The translations under genes were made by a program, and so were the position numbers. Source: Phormidesmis sp963789215 (lineage in GTDB: Bacteria; Cyanobacteriota; Cyanobacteriia; Phormidesmidales; Phormidesmidaceae). Taken from it: a stretch of DNA of 64,000 nt. Below are positions 10,676-18,998 of the stretch, piece after piece; within the stretch, counting starts at the first letter, position 1, and each line of letters opens with the position of its first letter. The notes under the pieces are model-generated. The model was not told the origin of the DNA. It ran no database searches and saw nothing but the letters and a program-made list of their open reading frames with translations. The stretch covers positions 620,001-684,000 of the forward strand of contig CAWBJY010000011.1 in the NCBI GenBank assembly GCA_963789215.1, written 5' to 3'.

Positions 10676-10716
10676 TTAACCCCTCGGCAGCCAATTAGCG
10701 ACTGCCGAGGGGTTAA
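10676..10716 (+). terminator. Strong hairpin after tRNA-Lys
   Basis: A 15-bp perfect inverted repeat, TTAACCCCTCGGCAG (10676-10690) with CTGCCGAGGGGTTAA (10702-10716), loop of 11. The nearest T-tract (TTTTTT) begins about 12 bases later. It is probably the 3' end signal of the tRNA transcript. Confidence 0.75.
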
Positions 10717-10907
10717 TGGCAGCTGGTGTTTTTTGCGGTCTTTTTAATTTCTAGAAGGAATAAAGGTGAAACTGCGATCGCTTCACCCCGAAGCCTTTTG
10801 CAAAGCGGATCAGTCTACTCTTTTCCTGGTAGAAAAGCGACCTGGGCGATCGCATACTTTAAAACAAATCGTCGTGGGTTGGTGTTTTGACCTACTATTA
10901 AAAGATA

Positions 10908-10925
10908 AGAACCTACGCTAATTAG
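10908..10925 (+). promoter_or_regulatory. Motif shared with the ilvB upstream region
   Basis: The sequence AGAACCTACGCTAATTAG lies 56 bases before the aldolase start. It matches 16 of 18 bases with the sequence at 18901-18918, about 80 bases before ilvB. Function unknown. Confidence 0.4.
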
Positions 10926-10980
10926 CTAATAGTTAGCTCAGGTTCAGCCACCCGGCAACAAACAATTAGGAGGATATGGA

Positions 10981-12060
10981 ATGGCGCTTGTACCAATGCG
11001 GCTGATGCTGGATCACGCGGCTGAAGAAGGCTACGGGATTCCTGCGTTTAACGTAAACAACATGGAGCAGATTATCTCGATCATGCAGGCTGCTGATGAA
11101 ACAGACAGCCCAGTGATCTTGCAAGCCTCACGCGGCGCTCGCCAATACGCTGGCGAAAAATTCTTGCGTCACCTGGTGATGGCAGCGGTAGAAACCTATC
11201 CTCACATCCCCATCGTGATGCACCAGGATCACGGTAACGGCCCTGCAACTTGCTACTCGGCAATTCGCAATGGCTTTACCAGCGTAATGATGGACGGTTC
11301 GCTCGAAGAAGACGCTAAAACACCTGCGAGCTTCGAGTACAACGTTAACGTTACTCGCGAAGTCGTTAAAGTCGCTCACGCCGTTGGCGCTAGCGTAGAA
11401 GGCGAGCTAGGCTGCTTGGGTTCGCTCGAAACGGGCCAAGGCGAAGCGGAAGACGGCCACGGTTTTGAAGGCAAGCTAGATAAAGATCAGCTGCTGACAG
11501 ATCCCGAAGAAGCCGCTCAGTTTGTTGAGGCGACTCAGGTAGATGCCTTGGCGGTTGCCATTGGTACTAGCCACGGCGCGTACAAGTTCACTCGCAAGCC
11601 TACGGGCGAAATTCTAGCAATCGATAGAATTGCAGAAATTCATAAGCGTCTGCCGAATACGCACCTGGTTATGCACGGATCTTCTTCTGTGCCTCAAAAG
11701 TGGCTAGATATTATCAACGCTCACGGCGGTGCTATTCCTGAAACTTACGGCGTACCGGTTGAAGAAATTCAAAAGGGCATCAAGAACGGCGTTCGCAAGG
11801 TAAACATCGACACCGATAACCGTTTGGCCATTACAGCGGCTATTCGCGAAGCGGCTGAAGCCGATCCTAAGAACTTTGACCCTCGTCACTTCCTCAAGCC
11901 TTCGATTAAGTACATGCAGCAGGTTTGTACCGATCGCTATGAGAAGTTTGGCGCGGCTGGCAATGCTTCTAAGATCAAGCAGGTTGACGTTGACATCTTT
12001 GCCGCTAAGTACGCCGCTGGCGAACTAGATGCAAAAATCAAGCAGGCCGCAGCCGTTTAG
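10981..12060 (+). CDS. cbbA: Fructose-bisphosphate aldolase, class II
   Basis: This zinc enzyme condenses dihydroxyacetone phosphate with glyceraldehyde-3-phosphate (or erythrose-4-phosphate) in the Calvin cycle and gluconeogenesis. Zinc/active-site residues are visible in VMHQDHGN (H81, D83, H84). GYGIPAFNVNNMEQ, EGELGCLGSLE, IGTSHGAYKF, HGSSSVP and KVNIDTDNRLA complete the class II pattern. The length of 359 residues is normal. AGGAGG at 10968-10973 lies 7 bases before the ATG, one of the best ribosome-binding sites in the window, consistent with high expression. A terminator follows at 12118. Confidence 0.97.
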   Translation: MALVPMRLMLDHAAEEGYGIPAFNVNNMEQIISIMQAADETDSPVILQASRGARQYAGEKFLRHLVMAAVETYPHIPIVMHQDHGNGPATCYSAIRNGFTSVMMDGSLEEDAKTPASFEYNVNVTREVVKVAHAVGASVEGELGCLGSLETGQGEAEDGHGFEGKLDKDQLLTDPEEAAQFVEATQVDALAVAIGTSHGAYKFTRKPTGEILAIDRIAEIHKRLPNTHLVMHGSSSVPQKWLDIINAHGGAIPETYGVPVEEIQKGIKNGVRKVNIDTDNRLAITAAIREAAEADPKNFDPRHFLKPSIKYMQQVCTDRYEKFGAAGNASKIKQVDVDIFAAKYAAGELDAKIKQAAAV

Positions 12061-12117
12061 GCCCGCAGCTTCTTAGTTATTGAGTCGGGTGCGTTAGCTC
12101 CTGACTGAGTAAGACAA

Positions 12118-12153
12118 GCCCTCTAGAAGATGATCTCTTCTGGGGGGTTTTTG
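12118..12153 (+). terminator. Aldolase terminator
   Basis: CCCTCTAGAAGA (12119-12130) pairs, with one bulge, with TCTTCTGGGGGG (12135-12147 region), followed by TTTTT. It lies about 60 bases after the aldolase stop. Confidence 0.85.
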
Positions 12154-12189
12154 TATGAGCCATGCTAAGTGGCAGGGTCGCTACTCTGC

Positions 12190-12807
12190 TCAACTTTGCT
12201 TCGTGGCAATTCCTCGGTAAAAGTAGCCCATCAGCTTAGGCAAGTCGTCTGCATAAAATTCTTCAGACTCCACCTGGTCAAAAACCTCACTGACTAGCGC
12301 ATCGATCTTTCGGTTTAAATGACATCCGTCCGCGACGATTTTTTGAACCGGGGTAACCCAGTTTTGCAGGCGGGCGATGTTGCCTTCGCTGCTGAGTCCA
12401 TGCTCGATAAAAAAGAATTTTCCACCGGGCTTGAGCACTCGGTAGGCTTCTCGTAGGGCCTGCTCTACGTTGGGGATGCTGCACAGTGTCCAGGTGCAAA
12501 CCACGTTGTCAAAGCTAGCCTCTGGCATGGGAAGCTGTTCGCCGCTGATGGCCCGAGTTTTGACAGGAATGGGGCTGGCGTCGATGCGTTTTTGCGCGAT
12601 CGCACTCATCCCCTCATTTGGATCGACCGTCGTTAGCGAAGTCACAGCTTCTGAATAATGCGGCAAATTTAACCCCGTGCCAAACCCAATCTCCAGCACG
12701 TCCCCACTCACTTCGTTTAGCAGCCGCTGTCGGTAATTTGTCATCGACTCAGACGACATCGACAGCTCTAGCAGGCGCGGAAATATTAGCTGTGAATAAA
12801 GGCCCAT
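12190..12807 (-). CDS. Class I SAM-dependent methyltransferase
   Basis: A 205-residue Rossmann-fold methyltransferase (Methyltransf_11 type). Motif I is VLEIGFGTGLNLPHY, with the acidic residue after beta-2 in VDPNEGM. Motif IV is NVVCTWTLCSIPN, and VLKPGGKFFFIEHG forms the post-IV strand. A short N-terminal part (MGLYSQLIFPRLLE) resembles METTL7/phospholipid methyltransferase-like proteins, but the substrate cannot be read from sequence. It is divergent from argF, with about 150 bases between the starts. Confidence 0.8.
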   Translation of the reverse strand: MGLYSQLIFPRLLELSMSSESMTNYRQRLLNEVSGDVLEIGFGTGLNLPHYSEAVTSLTTVDPNEGMSAIAQKRIDASPIPVKTRAISGEQLPMPEASFDNVVCTWTLCSIPNVEQALREAYRVLKPGGKFFFIEHGLSSEGNIARLQNWVTPVQKIVADGCHLNRKIDALVSEVFDQVESEEFYADDLPKLMGYFYRGIATKQS

Positions 12808-12959
12808 TGTGAATGCCCATTGGGTAAGACGGGCCGATGCAACTTCGATTAAATGCTAACGTCATTTTTCGCATCGTAAGATGCCTATTCCCTATTCTGG
12901 TAACTTCTGATAGCGTTTTATCTTCGGTTTGCAAAGCCCCTTCTTCCCAGGAACCTAAT

Positions 12960-13883
12960 ATGGCAGCACTCAAAGGACGAAATCTTCTAAGCCTAGCGGA
13001 TCTGACCGCAGACGAAATGATGCGCCTGATTACAACCGCCGCAAAAATAAAATCAGGCGAAATTAATCCCCAGTGTCCGCACAAAATTTTGGGCCTCGTC
13101 TTTAAAAAAGCCTCTACTCGAACCCGCGTTAGCTTCACCGCTGCTATGTACAAGCTAGGCGGCCAGGTTATTGACCTCAACGCCAACTTGACCCAAATTG
13201 GCCGAGGCGAACCCACCGCCGACACCGCTCGCGTGCTCGACCGCTACCTAGACGTGCTCGCCATTCGCACCTACGACCAGTCAGAAGTCGAAGAATTTGC
13301 CAAGCACAGCAGCATTCCTATTCTCAACGCCCTGACAGACTTAGAGCATCCCTGCCAGATTCTGGCTGATTTGCTGACGGTACAAGAGGAGTTTGGGAGC
13401 TGTAAGGGCCAAACCATGACCTACTTAGGCGATGGCAATAACGTAGCCCATTCACTGATTTTGGGCTGCGCGCTAGCGGGTATGAACGTGCGCGTGGCGA
13501 CGCCTAAAGGCTACGAACCTGATAGTGCCATCGTTGAGCAAGCGCGGGCGCTGAGCGGAGGCAACAGCGAAGTGGTGATCACTAACGATGCTAATGCTGC
13601 GGTAGACGGCGCACATGTGCTTTATACCGACGTTTGGGCCAGTATGGGACAAGAAGACGATGCGGCCAAGCGTATTCCTATCTTCGAGCCATATCAAATT
13701 AATCAAAAGCTGTTAGATATTGCCGATCCAAAAGCCATTGTGCTGCACTGTTTGCCTGCGCACAGGGGAGAAGAAATTACTGAGGCGGTCATGGAGGGTA
13801 GCCACTCGCGCATTTGGGACGAGGTAGAAAATAGGATGCATGCTCAGCAGGCGCTGCTAGCTGAAGTGTTGGGTGCGGTTTAG
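12960..13883 (+). CDS. argF: Ornithine carbamoyltransferase
   Basis: It transfers the carbamoyl group from carbamoyl phosphate to ornithine to make citrulline in arginine synthesis. The carbamoyl-phosphate site STRTR is at residues 52-56, HPCQILADL follows, and the ornithine-site HCLPAHRGEEI is near the C-terminus. With the ATG at 12960 the protein has 307 residues, the usual family length, and starts MAALKGRNLL. The open frame extends 41 codons upstream, but that part has no family similarity and runs into the divergent methyltransferase promoter region. Confidence 0.96.
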   Translation: MAALKGRNLLSLADLTADEMMRLITTAAKIKSGEINPQCPHKILGLVFKKASTRTRVSFTAAMYKLGGQVIDLNANLTQIGRGEPTADTARVLDRYLDVLAIRTYDQSEVEEFAKHSSIPILNALTDLEHPCQILADLLTVQEEFGSCKGQTMTYLGDGNNVAHSLILGCALAGMNVRVATPKGYEPDSAIVEQARALSGGNSEVVITNDANAAVDGAHVLYTDVWASMGQEDDAAKRIPIFEPYQINQKLLDIADPKAIVLHCLPAHRGEEITEAVMEGSHSRIWDEVENRMHAQQALLAEVLGAV

Positions 13884-13905
13884 CGAAAACGCCGAAAGCA
13901 GTAAT

Positions 13906-13947
13906 CTAAGGCAAAAAAACTAAGGCAAAAAATTAAGACAAAAAAAG
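13906..13947 (+). repeat. 14-bp A-rich tandem repeat x3 after argF
   Basis: CTAAGGCAAAAAAA, CTAAGGCAAAAAAT and TAAGACAAAAAAAG follow one another from 13906. The array starts 22 bases after the argF stop. It also supplies the T-tract of the minus-strand terminator at 13946-13966. Confidence 0.85.
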
Positions 13948-13966
13948 ACCTGGTACTACCAGGTCT
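13936..13966 (-). terminator. Minus-strand terminator for the SGNH-like gene
   Basis: Stem AGACCTGG/CCAGGTCT with a 5-base loop (13946-13966), followed on the minus strand by TTTTTTTGTC. It points away from the gene ending at 14234 and towards argF, so it ends minus-strand transcription. Confidence 0.75.
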
Positions 13967-14233
13967 AGAGGGTTCCATGAATGGTTATAAAAGGTATGTA
14001 AAAGAGAGTTTAAGGGGGTAATTTAAGGGTTAGAGAAGATTCTCCCGAAAGACTTCAGCAACCTTTAGATTCACTGCCTTTGAGTGCTGGTGAGGCACTG
14101 CTAATGAGCAAAACTCCTAAAGCCAGAGCTGGGTTAACGCAGCCCTCGTTTCGCTGAAGTGTTGCCGCTAATATAGCCAGCCTGATTTGTTCATACTGTG
14201 TTCTGTGCAACACAACGCTCAGCATTCAGCAGG
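13967..14233. other. Gene-free interval, transcribed 3' region
   Basis: About 270 bases between the minus-strand terminator and the stop of the SGNH-like gene. I see no ORF with coding character and no recognisable RNA family. If the terminator at 13946 is the one used, this would be a long 3' UTR or house a small RNA. Confidence 0.3.
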
Positions 14234-15883
14234 CTAATTGAGCAATTTAGAGGGCGGCGGCGGAATCGGTGGGGGCGGGCGACGAATGGGTGCGCCTTGA
14301 GCTGGCTCTGTTTGTGTAGGAGGTAGCTGCTCTAGACGTAGTTGCTCCAAAGGGCTTGGGGCAGATGGCTCGGCCAGAGGGCTGATAGAGGGTGGCACCG
14401 GGGTTCGAATCGAGCGAAGGGCGTTAATTAATGCGGGTTGTTGAGCCAACTGCTGGGCGATCGCCCTAGCGCCATCTTGATTAATATGGCTAGGGTCGGC
14501 AAAAAAACCGGGCTGGGTCTTCCACTGAGTGAGTAAATCGACAACAGCAAACTTGTATTGACTGCCCTGAGTTTGCAAAAACCTTTGAAACTGCTGCTCG
14601 TAATACAGCCGGAACTCGTCTAAATAGCTCCCGCTTAGCGGCAGATTGACGAACGTTAGCTGAACGCGCTTGCTCTGCATATTCGCGGCTAGTCGGCCTA
14701 GCGCCTCTGCCTGCGCTCCATTCAGTGCGAACCCGGTGTAAGCGCTGTCGTAACGGCCCTCTACTTTGGAGACTTGCCGATAGTAAGTTTGTGGATCGAA
14801 GCGATCGCGCACTGCCGAAAATCCCAGCGCATCCAAATTATCGGGTATTTCAGCTAGCGCAGAAGTCGCCGTTACCCGCCGCGCCGTTGGGTTAGGCTGA
14901 ATAGCCATATCACGAATAGTCATATCACGAATAGTCATATCACTTGACGCTATGCTCACGGCGGTTTGAGCAGCGGGATAGCCCGGCGAGGCAAACAGGT
15001 TCTCCCAGGTGCGATCGCGTCTCCCTTCATTGAACGCCCTCGACCCATCCCCCCACAGCACAATCGGCGGCAGCGGCTCGGGTAATAGGCTTCCCATCAC
15101 AAACTCTACGACCTGCGCGGTTGCCCCATTTACGCTGAAGTTATAGACCTTGAGATCGGGGTATCCCTGCGCCGCTAGCGACTGCTGCAGCTCGTGCGGA
15201 TCAATGCCCTGTAGCGCTCTTGAGCTGCCAACAATGAGCACATCGGGCGTCCCGACTGTTTCTACATAGGAGAGGTATCCAGCGATTTGCGCGTCGAACA
15301 GATCGCTGCCTAGACTCGCTGCGCTCAAGCTAGAGCTAGACTGTTCGGCTCGGCGCTGTGCGTCTTGCAGCTGCTGTAAATAGCCGCGCAGCTGCCTTTG
15401 CGCCATAATCCGAGCCGGACTTTCGGGTGGGACAGACTGAAGCAGGGCGATCGCCTCTATCCACTGCGTCACAACGACATCCCACTGGGTCGCTGTTGCC
15501 GCCGTCCGAGTAGTCGCTTTCGCTTGGCTCGCTAATGCTTCTGCCTGCTGTAAAGTCTCAGCTTCTGGCGATCGCGCCGTCCCTTCCTCAGTCTCATCGG
15601 GAGCCACTTCGTTAGCATCGTCGGCATTGTCAATATCGTCAGCACCGTCAATATTGTCAGTATTGCTCTCAACGGTAGACTCATCTGCTTCGGCGACTAT
15701 CCGAACTTCGGAAGGCTCAAATCTAGTATTAGCGCTGGTTGTTCCGTTGGCGATCGCTCGCTGAGGAAAAACCGTACAGCCTGCCGCTACGCCTGCTAAA
15801 ACCAAGGCAAACTCAAGCTGCCTCGGTCGTCTTTGCCAGCGGCAACTATACAGAGGTGCCGAATATTTTTGGACGTTGCTCAT
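14234..15883 (-). CDS. SGNH-hydrolase-like cell-surface protein
   Basis: A 549-residue protein with an N-terminal hydrophobic segment (LEFALVLAGVAAGCTVF), an acidic low-complexity linker rich in Asp/Glu/Asn, a predicted helical region, and an SGNH-type domain. The serine block is VLIVGSSRALQGIDP and the C-terminal catalytic-pair candidate is DPSHINQDGARAIAQQL (Asp-x-x-His). This arrangement recalls DUF1574 and AlgJ/AlgX-type polysaccharide acetylation proteins, so a role in cell-surface polysaccharide modification is possible but inferred. The tail is proline-rich (RRPPPPIPPPP). An in-frame 18-bp duplication gives the repeated MTIRD at about 14912-14947. Start: ATG at 15883; a GTG six codons upstream is open. 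Confidence 0.6.
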   Translation of the reverse strand: MSNVQKYSAPLYSCRWQRRPRQLEFALVLAGVAAGCTVFPQRAIANGTTSANTRFEPSEVRIVAEADESTVESNTDNIDGADDIDNADDANEVAPDETEEGTARSPEAETLQQAEALASQAKATTRTAATATQWDVVVTQWIEAIALLQSVPPESPARIMAQRQLRGYLQQLQDAQRRAEQSSSSLSAASLGSDLFDAQIAGYLSYVETVGTPDVLIVGSSRALQGIDPHELQQSLAAQGYPDLKVYNFSVNGATAQVVEFVMGSLLPEPLPPIVLWGDGSRAFNEGRRDRTWENLFASPGYPAAQTAVSIASSDMTIRDMTIRDMAIQPNPTARRVTATSALAEIPDNLDALGFSAVRDRFDPQTYYRQVSKVEGRYDSAYTGFALNGAQAEALGRLAANMQSKRVQLTFVNLPLSGSYLDEFRLYYEQQFQRFLQTQGSQYKFAVVDLLTQWKTQPGFFADPSHINQDGARAIAQQLAQQPALINALRSIRTPVPPSISPLAEPSAPSPLEQLRLEQLPPTQTEPAQGAPIRRPPPPIPPPPSKLLN

Positions 15884-16067
15884 TACTTGGTACTTAGCCA
15901 CTCCGCGATCCCCTCACGATTTTACAGACCTACCCACTGATTTCCCTCGTCAAAAAAACCAATTTGCATCAACAGGTTGCATCAAATGCCAAAAAGACGT
16001 AGAAAAAAGCGTATCCAAACAACGCACCATCTCTTAAAATGATGGTACAAAAATACTATCTAAGATT

Positions 16068-16553
16068 ATGGTTCAATACACGCTCGCTCAAAGTCCAGAA
16101 GTTTTGATTGATGTTTCCGGTCGTGATTCTAATAAAGCCCGAGAAAAGGCGATGGATCAGCTTATGACCCTAATGGACGATGGCAAACTGCCGACCGAGT
16201 TAGACGATGGATTTAACCCCAAGGATTTTATTGAAGTGAAAGACCAGAAATCAGAACCCACTGACGAAGAAAATGAAGTGGTAGAGGCGGTGCAAACGCT
16301 GAGCAACTTGTCCAAGCTGAAGGTGAAGGTTCAAGGCTCACGCGAAGAAGCGCTCAAGGTGCGTGAGCTGATCGATCTGCTTTTTACGGATGAAGTGATT
16401 GAAGAAGAGCAAATTGAAGAACTGAACAGCGGCTTTAAGACGCTAAAGACCTTTGCCCAAAGCAATTTGCGCTACAGAGATGCTAAAGACGAAGCAGAGT
16501 CTGCGCGCGAAGTGCTCGACAACGCTTTGAATCCACCTAGCAAGAAGAAGTAA
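16068..16553 (+). CDS. Conserved hypothetical cyanobacterial protein
   Basis: A 161-residue, strongly charged and probably mainly helical protein without signal peptide or membrane segment. N-terminal MVQYTLAQSPEVLIDVSGRD is followed by an acidic middle and a basic end (NPPSKKK). I recall similar cyanobacterial proteins of unknown function but cannot name the family. It stands alone between two minus-strand genes, with its own upstream region containing a small inverted repeat (CCATC/GATGG) about 25 bases before the start. Confidence 0.65.
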   Translation: MVQYTLAQSPEVLIDVSGRDSNKAREKAMDQLMTLMDDGKLPTELDDGFNPKDFIEVKDQKSEPTDEENEVVEAVQTLSNLSKLKVKVQGSREEALKVRELIDLLFTDEVIEEEQIEELNSGFKTLKTFAQSNLRYRDAKDEAESAREVLDNALNPPSKKK

Positions 16554-16609
16554 CTTCGGGCTACGCTTAGCCACAATTACTCTTTTTCGGGCAAAGCCAA
16601 AAAGCAAGG

Positions 16610-18157
16610 CTAAACGATTGGATAAGAGCTTAAACCGCTTGATTCCAAAGGTAGATAAACCGTCCAGGTTGTGCCCTTGTTGGAGCGTTCGCGCACCGTC
16701 AGCTTTGCCCCCAACGCGCTAAACAGGTTTTTAGTCGCTGCCAAATTAAGGCTCAACCCACCCGTTTCAGGCTGGAACATCAAAAGATGCCCTAGAGACT
16801 GGAGCGTTGGGGGCGCGCAGGCGGGAGAATCGTCTGTCTGGTTTGGATCGGCCTGAGACTGGAACTGTAGCTTGAGCTTTTCGCCCGCGTTTGTGACGTA
16901 AAGCTCGATGTGGCTACCGGGCGATACGCTGTGGGTAAAGAGTTCTACTAGGCCCGTGAGGACGTGCTGAAGCATAGTGGGATCGCTGGCCACCATAGGT
17001 AGCTCTGGCGGTAGGCCCACTTCTAATGATAGATTTCGACGCTGGGCCGCTTGCTGCCACTGGGGAATAGCTTCTTGAAAGACCTGATGGAGCGCGATCG
17101 CACTTAAAGGCGATTTGGGAGACTGACTCGCCGCCTCTAGCTCTACTGCGCGAAAAATTAGGCTAAAGCGATCGATTTGCTGAGTGCATTCCCGATCAAT
17201 GCTTTTCAAGCGTTTGACGGCCCGCTCGTCAAGATCGTCACGCTTGAGCAGCGATCGCGTATAGGTTCGAATCGTCGTTAGCGGCGTGCGAATCTCGTGG
17301 GCCATGGCCTTGAGCAGATCGCTATCGGATAGCTGAGCGCTCGCTGAGCCGTTGAGATCTCTCTGCGTAGCGGCGGTCGGCTCTGACGTTGGGACAGGCT
17401 GGGGCAAATAGGCCAGCAGCCACCGGTTAAACTGGCTGACGACTCGATAGTTGGGTTCTTTCGGCGCAAACTTTTCGACGAGCGGATCGATAAATTCGAG
17501 CTGCTGAGAACGAATGATGCGCAGGCGCGATCGCAAAATTCGCCAAACCGACATCACTACCTGCGGCATAAACGAAAACTGAAAGCGCAGCTCGTCGTCG
17601 GCATCTTTGCCTAGCACCAGCACGATTGAAAATTGAGGCGTAAATACCAGCGCAAACTGCTCTTGCGCCAGCGGATCGTCTTCTAGCAGCGGCAGCAGGC
17701 GATTGCCTAAAGGCTGCTTTTTGAACGTTTGATGAATTAGCCGCTCTACGGGAGAAAGCGCACTAAACGCAGAGGCAAGCTGCTCGGAAGACTGCGGCAC
17801 GAACGCCCAGTTTGAGAGTTTGCTCTCAAGTGCGGGATCGTTGAACAACGGCACCGGCCCACAAATTGCTAGCGCCTGAGGCGGATGGCTACGAGCAAAA
17901 TGCGGCGGCTTTTTGCTCGTTTTCCCTTTACCTCGATTTTGGTTATTGTCTGGGTTAGTCTGCTGAATGAGTAGCTGAGTGAGCGCGGCGATCGCGCCAC
18001 GCCATTCGCGCTCGGCTCTTTGCTCCGCAGCGGCAACCGGTAGGCGATCGCACACCGTCTCAAGCGCTACGTTGTCGCCCAGATGATCGTCTTGCGCAAA
18101 TTCGCCCAGCGCAACCAATGCGCTGATAGTAGGAAGAAGTTGAGGCGTAACGCTCAT
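16610..18157 (-). CDS. Histidine-kinase-like protein with degenerate ATP-binding domain
   Basis: A 515-residue soluble protein. The HisKA H-box is intact (AMAHEIRTPLTTIRTYTRSLL, phospho-acceptor His287). The N-terminal ~260 residues are a non-membrane region I cannot assign, with a possible sensory fold around residues 160-200 (FALVFTPQFSIVLVLG). The HATPase part is abnormal. The N-box (MLQHVLTGLVELFTHS) lacks the usual Asn-x-x-x-Asn, no DxGxG G1 box is visible, and G2 is reduced to TGGLSLNLAATKNLF. The final beta-strands (SNKGTTWTVYLPLE) are normal. Kinase activity is doubtful; it could be a scaffold or phosphatase-type sensor. No response regulator is adjacent. Confidence 0.75.
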   Translation of the reverse strand: MSVTPQLLPTISALVALGEFAQDDHLGDNVALETVCDRLPVAAAEQRAEREWRGAIAALTQLLIQQTNPDNNQNRGKGKTSKKPPHFARSHPPQALAICGPVPLFNDPALESKLSNWAFVPQSSEQLASAFSALSPVERLIHQTFKKQPLGNRLLPLLEDDPLAQEQFALVFTPQFSIVLVLGKDADDELRFQFSFMPQVVMSVWRILRSRLRIIRSQQLEFIDPLVEKFAPKEPNYRVVSQFNRWLLAYLPQPVPTSEPTAATQRDLNGSASAQLSDSDLLKAMAHEIRTPLTTIRTYTRSLLKRDDLDERAVKRLKSIDRECTQQIDRFSLIFRAVELEAASQSPKSPLSAIALHQVFQEAIPQWQQAAQRRNLSLEVGLPPELPMVASDPTMLQHVLTGLVELFTHSVSPGSHIELYVTNAGEKLKLQFQSQADPNQTDDSPACAPPTLQSLGHLLMFQPETGGLSLNLAATKNLFSALGAKLTVRERSNKGTTWTVYLPLESSGLSSYPIV

Positions 18158-18259
18158 AGCTGTGCCAACTGCGATCTAAACAAAATGACCCTGACATCAC
18201 CCTACTGTGAGCGGCTTTACTGTCGCTATGAGTAGAACCGAAGTAGAACCGAACGTCTT

Positions 18260-18859
18260 ATGAAAAAGCCGATAGCCAAGCTGCCCGTTATTATCTGTCC
18301 GGGCTTCCATGAGGCGTCGCTAACCGAGCAGTTTGTACAGTCGGTCTTTCCATCTTCTATTTTGCCGACTGGAGAATTACCGCCTAGAGAATTATTGCTG
18401 CAGCATCTTCGTCCGTTAGTCGTAGCGGCTTTTTGCGCTGACCCACTCGCCGTTTTCGACTGGATGACTCAAACGCTAGGATCGCCAGAAGAGAACCCGC
18501 AGCCGGTGGTAGCCATTGGCTTTAGCGGCGGCGTAGTGGGCATTGCCGGTGCGCTACTGCTATGGCAACAGCAGGGCGGCCAAGTGAAAAAGCTAATTGC
18601 CATAGACGGTTGGGGAATGCCTATAGTGGGTCTGCCGGTTTGCCGCTTGAGCCACGATTACTTCACCCACTGGAGTTCGTTGCCGCTGGGCGCAGGCAAA
18701 GTAAATTTTTATGCCGATCCGCCTGTAGACCACCTGCAAATGTGGCGCGATCCCAATCGGGTGAGTGGTCAGGCCGCATCGAGCTGGCAAAGACAGAACG
18801 ACCTGCCCGTGACGGCTTCTGAGTTCATCAGACAAATGTTGAGTCAACCTGACATTTAG
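18260..18859 (+). CDS. Hypothetical alpha/beta-hydrolase-like protein
   Basis: A 199-residue protein with IICPGFHEASLTEQF at the N-terminus and VVAIGFSGGVVGIAGALLLW in the middle. The second segment has the G-x-S-x-G nucleophile-elbow form (GFSGG) followed by a helix. IAIDGWGMPI and VDHLQMWRDPNRV could supply the Asp and His of a triad. No substrate can be deduced and it may be a non-catalytic member. It is divergent from the kinase-like gene (about 100 bases apart) and about 140 bases before ilvB. Confidence 0.6.
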   Translation: MKKPIAKLPVIICPGFHEASLTEQFVQSVFPSSILPTGELPPRELLLQHLRPLVVAAFCADPLAVFDWMTQTLGSPEENPQPVVAIGFSGGVVGIAGALLLWQQQGGQVKKLIAIDGWGMPIVGLPVCRLSHDYFTHWSSLPLGAGKVNFYADPPVDHLQMWRDPNRVSGQAASSWQRQNDLPVTASEFIRQMLSQPDI

Positions 18860-18866
18860 CTTTTTT

Positions 18867-18880
18867 GTAATAGTTGATAC
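18867..18880 (+). promoter_or_regulatory. Candidate NtcA-binding site upstream of ilvB
   Basis: GTAATAGTTGATAC fits the NtcA consensus GTA-N8-TAC exactly. It lies about 120 bases before the ilvB start. NtcA is the global nitrogen regulator of cyanobacteria. A single consensus match in AT-rich sequence can arise by chance, and no -10 box at the canonical 22-23 base spacing is convincing. Confidence 0.4.
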
Positions 18881-18900
18881 GTCTTGTTGTTCTTTAAACT

Positions 18901-18918
18901 AGAACCTACACTAATAAG
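18901..18918 (+). promoter_or_regulatory. Motif shared with the aldolase upstream region
   Basis: AGAACCTACACTAATAAG differs from 10908-10925 at only two of 18 positions. It lies 80 bases before the ilvB ATG. It may be a common promoter or operator element. Confidence 0.4.
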
Positions 18919-18998
18919 AACTTATGCATATGCCCGACGATAGATGCGTTGTTTGACATCTAAATGTGGCATGGCAGATCCTACCTTTTGCAGTCCCT

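Noticed and set aside
12749..13225. A 158-codon minus-strand frame covering the argF start and the methyltransferase start
   Set aside because: It overlaps two well-supported genes and its translation has no recognisable features.
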